Positions 62,932-64,000 of a stretch of 64,000 nucleotides of DNA are shown here, one piece after another. The position numbers and the translations under genes are program-made. The number at the start of each line of letters is the position of its first letter. Positions within the stretch are counted from its first letter, which is position 1. Origin of the DNA: Polyangiaceae bacterium (GTDB taxonomy: Bacteria; Myxococcota_A; Polyangia; Polyangiales; Polyangiaceae); assembly GCA_016719945.1 (NCBI GenBank), contig JADJYE010000001.1:930001-994000 (forward strand), read 5' to 3'. Under the pieces are notes generated by a model. The model worked only from the letters and a program-made list of their open reading frames with translations. It made no database searches and was not told the origin of the DNA.

Positions 62932-64000
62932 GGGGAGGCGTTCTCCAGAAGCGCGGTGACGCGGACGCGGCCGGTGAGGAGGTCTTCCATCAGGCCGGCC
63001 TTGAGGAGGCCGAGCTTCGAGAGGGTGCTCAACTCGGTCGACAGTCGGCGCTCCGCCTCCGACAGAACGCGGATCGCGTTCGACTGTTCGGCCCTGCGCT
63101 GGGAGCAGCACCGGCAGCTTTCAAGCGCGGTCTTGTTGATCGATGCGAGATTGGTGGTCTGCTTGCCTGCGACCATGAAGTACCTTCGCGAGCAGGACCT
63201 GAACCGGTCCACGCGTTCAAGAACCGGGAATCAGCGTTGGTCCCGATCGCACCACGAACACATGGTTCTGGTGGACGCAGGGCGAAAGTTCTCTCGCCAG
63301 ATCGAGCCACGGCCGAGCTTGTCGAGGTCACCACCTTCGTTCATGAGGACGTCGCCGGGTAGTACGGCATAGTGTTCGAGGTCATCGCGCCCCACCGGGA
63401 TCGTCGCCATGTCGGTCAGATCCAGAAAACCGTCCTGGACATTCGCGACACGCAGGTAGTGGACCTCCACAGCGCCTCGGACGGCGCGGTTCGAGTTCTT
63501 CGCGATGCCTGACCTGACCTCGGCAACCGTCGCAAGGTGGCTGACCTCCCACCCCTTCGGAATCCTCCCCAGCGCCGAGTCCTTGAACTGCTCCGGGTGA
63601 CGCTCGGGGTCGCGCAGCTCGCCGTTGTCGTCGATGCCTCGGGTGAGGAGGTCGTGGAGCAGGCCCTGCTTGACCTGCTTCAGCTTGGCGATGATCTGCT
63701 CGGTCTTGCGGATCGCGTCGTCGAGGGTGTCGAGGATGGCGGCGATCTGGCGCTGCTCGGGGAGGGGCGGAGCGGGAAGTCCAGCCTGGCGAATCGGTCG
63801 CCCCCGAGATGAGCCATGCTCGTCGTCTGCTTCACGATTGTCGTGAAGTGCCCGATGTCCAGCCAGCGCTTGAAGACGGCGCGCGCCCAGTGCGCGTCGA
63901 CTCGCGGGCCGGCGCGAAAGTTCACGAGGCTGTTCTGGTAGCAGTAGCGGCCTTCCGGCCCTTCGTAGATGGCGCTTCGGCCGACAAGCTCTGTGCTCTG
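62928..64000 (-). CDS. hsdS: Type I restriction specificity subunit HsdS (partial, frameshifted)
   Basis: The gene enters from the right edge, so its N-terminus is missing. The first visible target-recognition domain ends in FARLDFPLPPLPEQ-like residues, followed by the conserved helix TEQIIAKLKQVKQGLLHDLL and RIPKGWEVSHLATVAEVRSG of the second half. Later parts have HYLRVANVQDGFLDL and a final SKLGLLKAGLMEDLLTGRV. At least three frame changes occur. The stop overlaps the hsdR start by 4 bases. The methylase gene hsdM is probably beyond the window. Confidence 0.8.

Noticed and set aside
51113..64000. Insertion sequence or transposon ends
   Set aside because: I could not find terminal inverted repeats or a DDE transposase; the recombinases present are serine-type.

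Overview
The window comes from a very GC-rich bacterium that looks like a myxobacterium (Polyangia-like). Many predicted lipoproteins carry long Ala/Ser/Gly or 'GGxGG' linkers after the lipobox. There is a MYXO-CTERM-like tail at the left edge, a myxococcal Cys-rich repeat, and receptor-type Ser/Thr kinases with PEGA domains. No species is claimed. Many otherwise coherent genes are split by single-base shifts, often in G/C runs, so the sequence probably carries uncorrected assembly indels; such genes are annotated as one gene with the break noted.

Left part (0-8 kb): a tail of a surface protein and a haem-binding lipoprotein precede a molybdenum locus. It holds an ECF-type membrane fusion (EcfT-like plus S-component-like), two molybdenum storage protein subunits (mosA, mosB), a terminator, a four-repeat lipoprotein, the molybdate ABC transporter modABC and a small lipoprotein. 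Together these suggest uptake and intracellular storage of molybdate or tungstate.

Middle part (8-45 kb): core and envelope genes, mostly short divergent or convergent pairs. They include a YkgJ-type Cys-cluster protein, a cyclophilin, an FGE-fold protein, a long-chain acyl-CoA ligase, an aromatic amino acid hydroxylase, a WGR/LRR protein, an SGNH esterase, a trypsin-like protease, an MBL-fold hydrolase, a rhodanese, a J-domain protein, a CBS protein and an M74-like peptidase. Two paralogous cassettes (26.8-30.9 kb and 34.7-38.4 kb) each encode a PEGA-tailed Ser/Thr kinase, a TPR/PEGA protein and a secreted hydrolase.

45-51 kb: a segment bracketed by two tRNA-Glu(TTC) copies in opposite orientation. 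Both are followed by the same 59-bp tail, which is the 3' end of a serine recombinase gene. Inside lie a DUF899 protein, a Pro-rich protein, an OmpR-type winged-helix/NTPase/TPR regulator and a divergent O-methyltransferase, with a tandem 11-bp direct repeat between the last two.

51-64 kb: an accessory island that begins at the second tRNA-Glu. It contains a broken large serine recombinase, two unknown small genes, a frame-broken reverse transcriptase (YGDD motif), a small HTH protein, an unknown gene, a broken resolvase, a divergent pair of nuclease-like genes (PD-(D/E)xK and PIN-like) and a type I restriction locus (YgjP-like peptidase, hsdR, hsdS; hsdS runs off the right edge). It reads as a mobile, defence-type island using tRNA-Glu as its attachment site.
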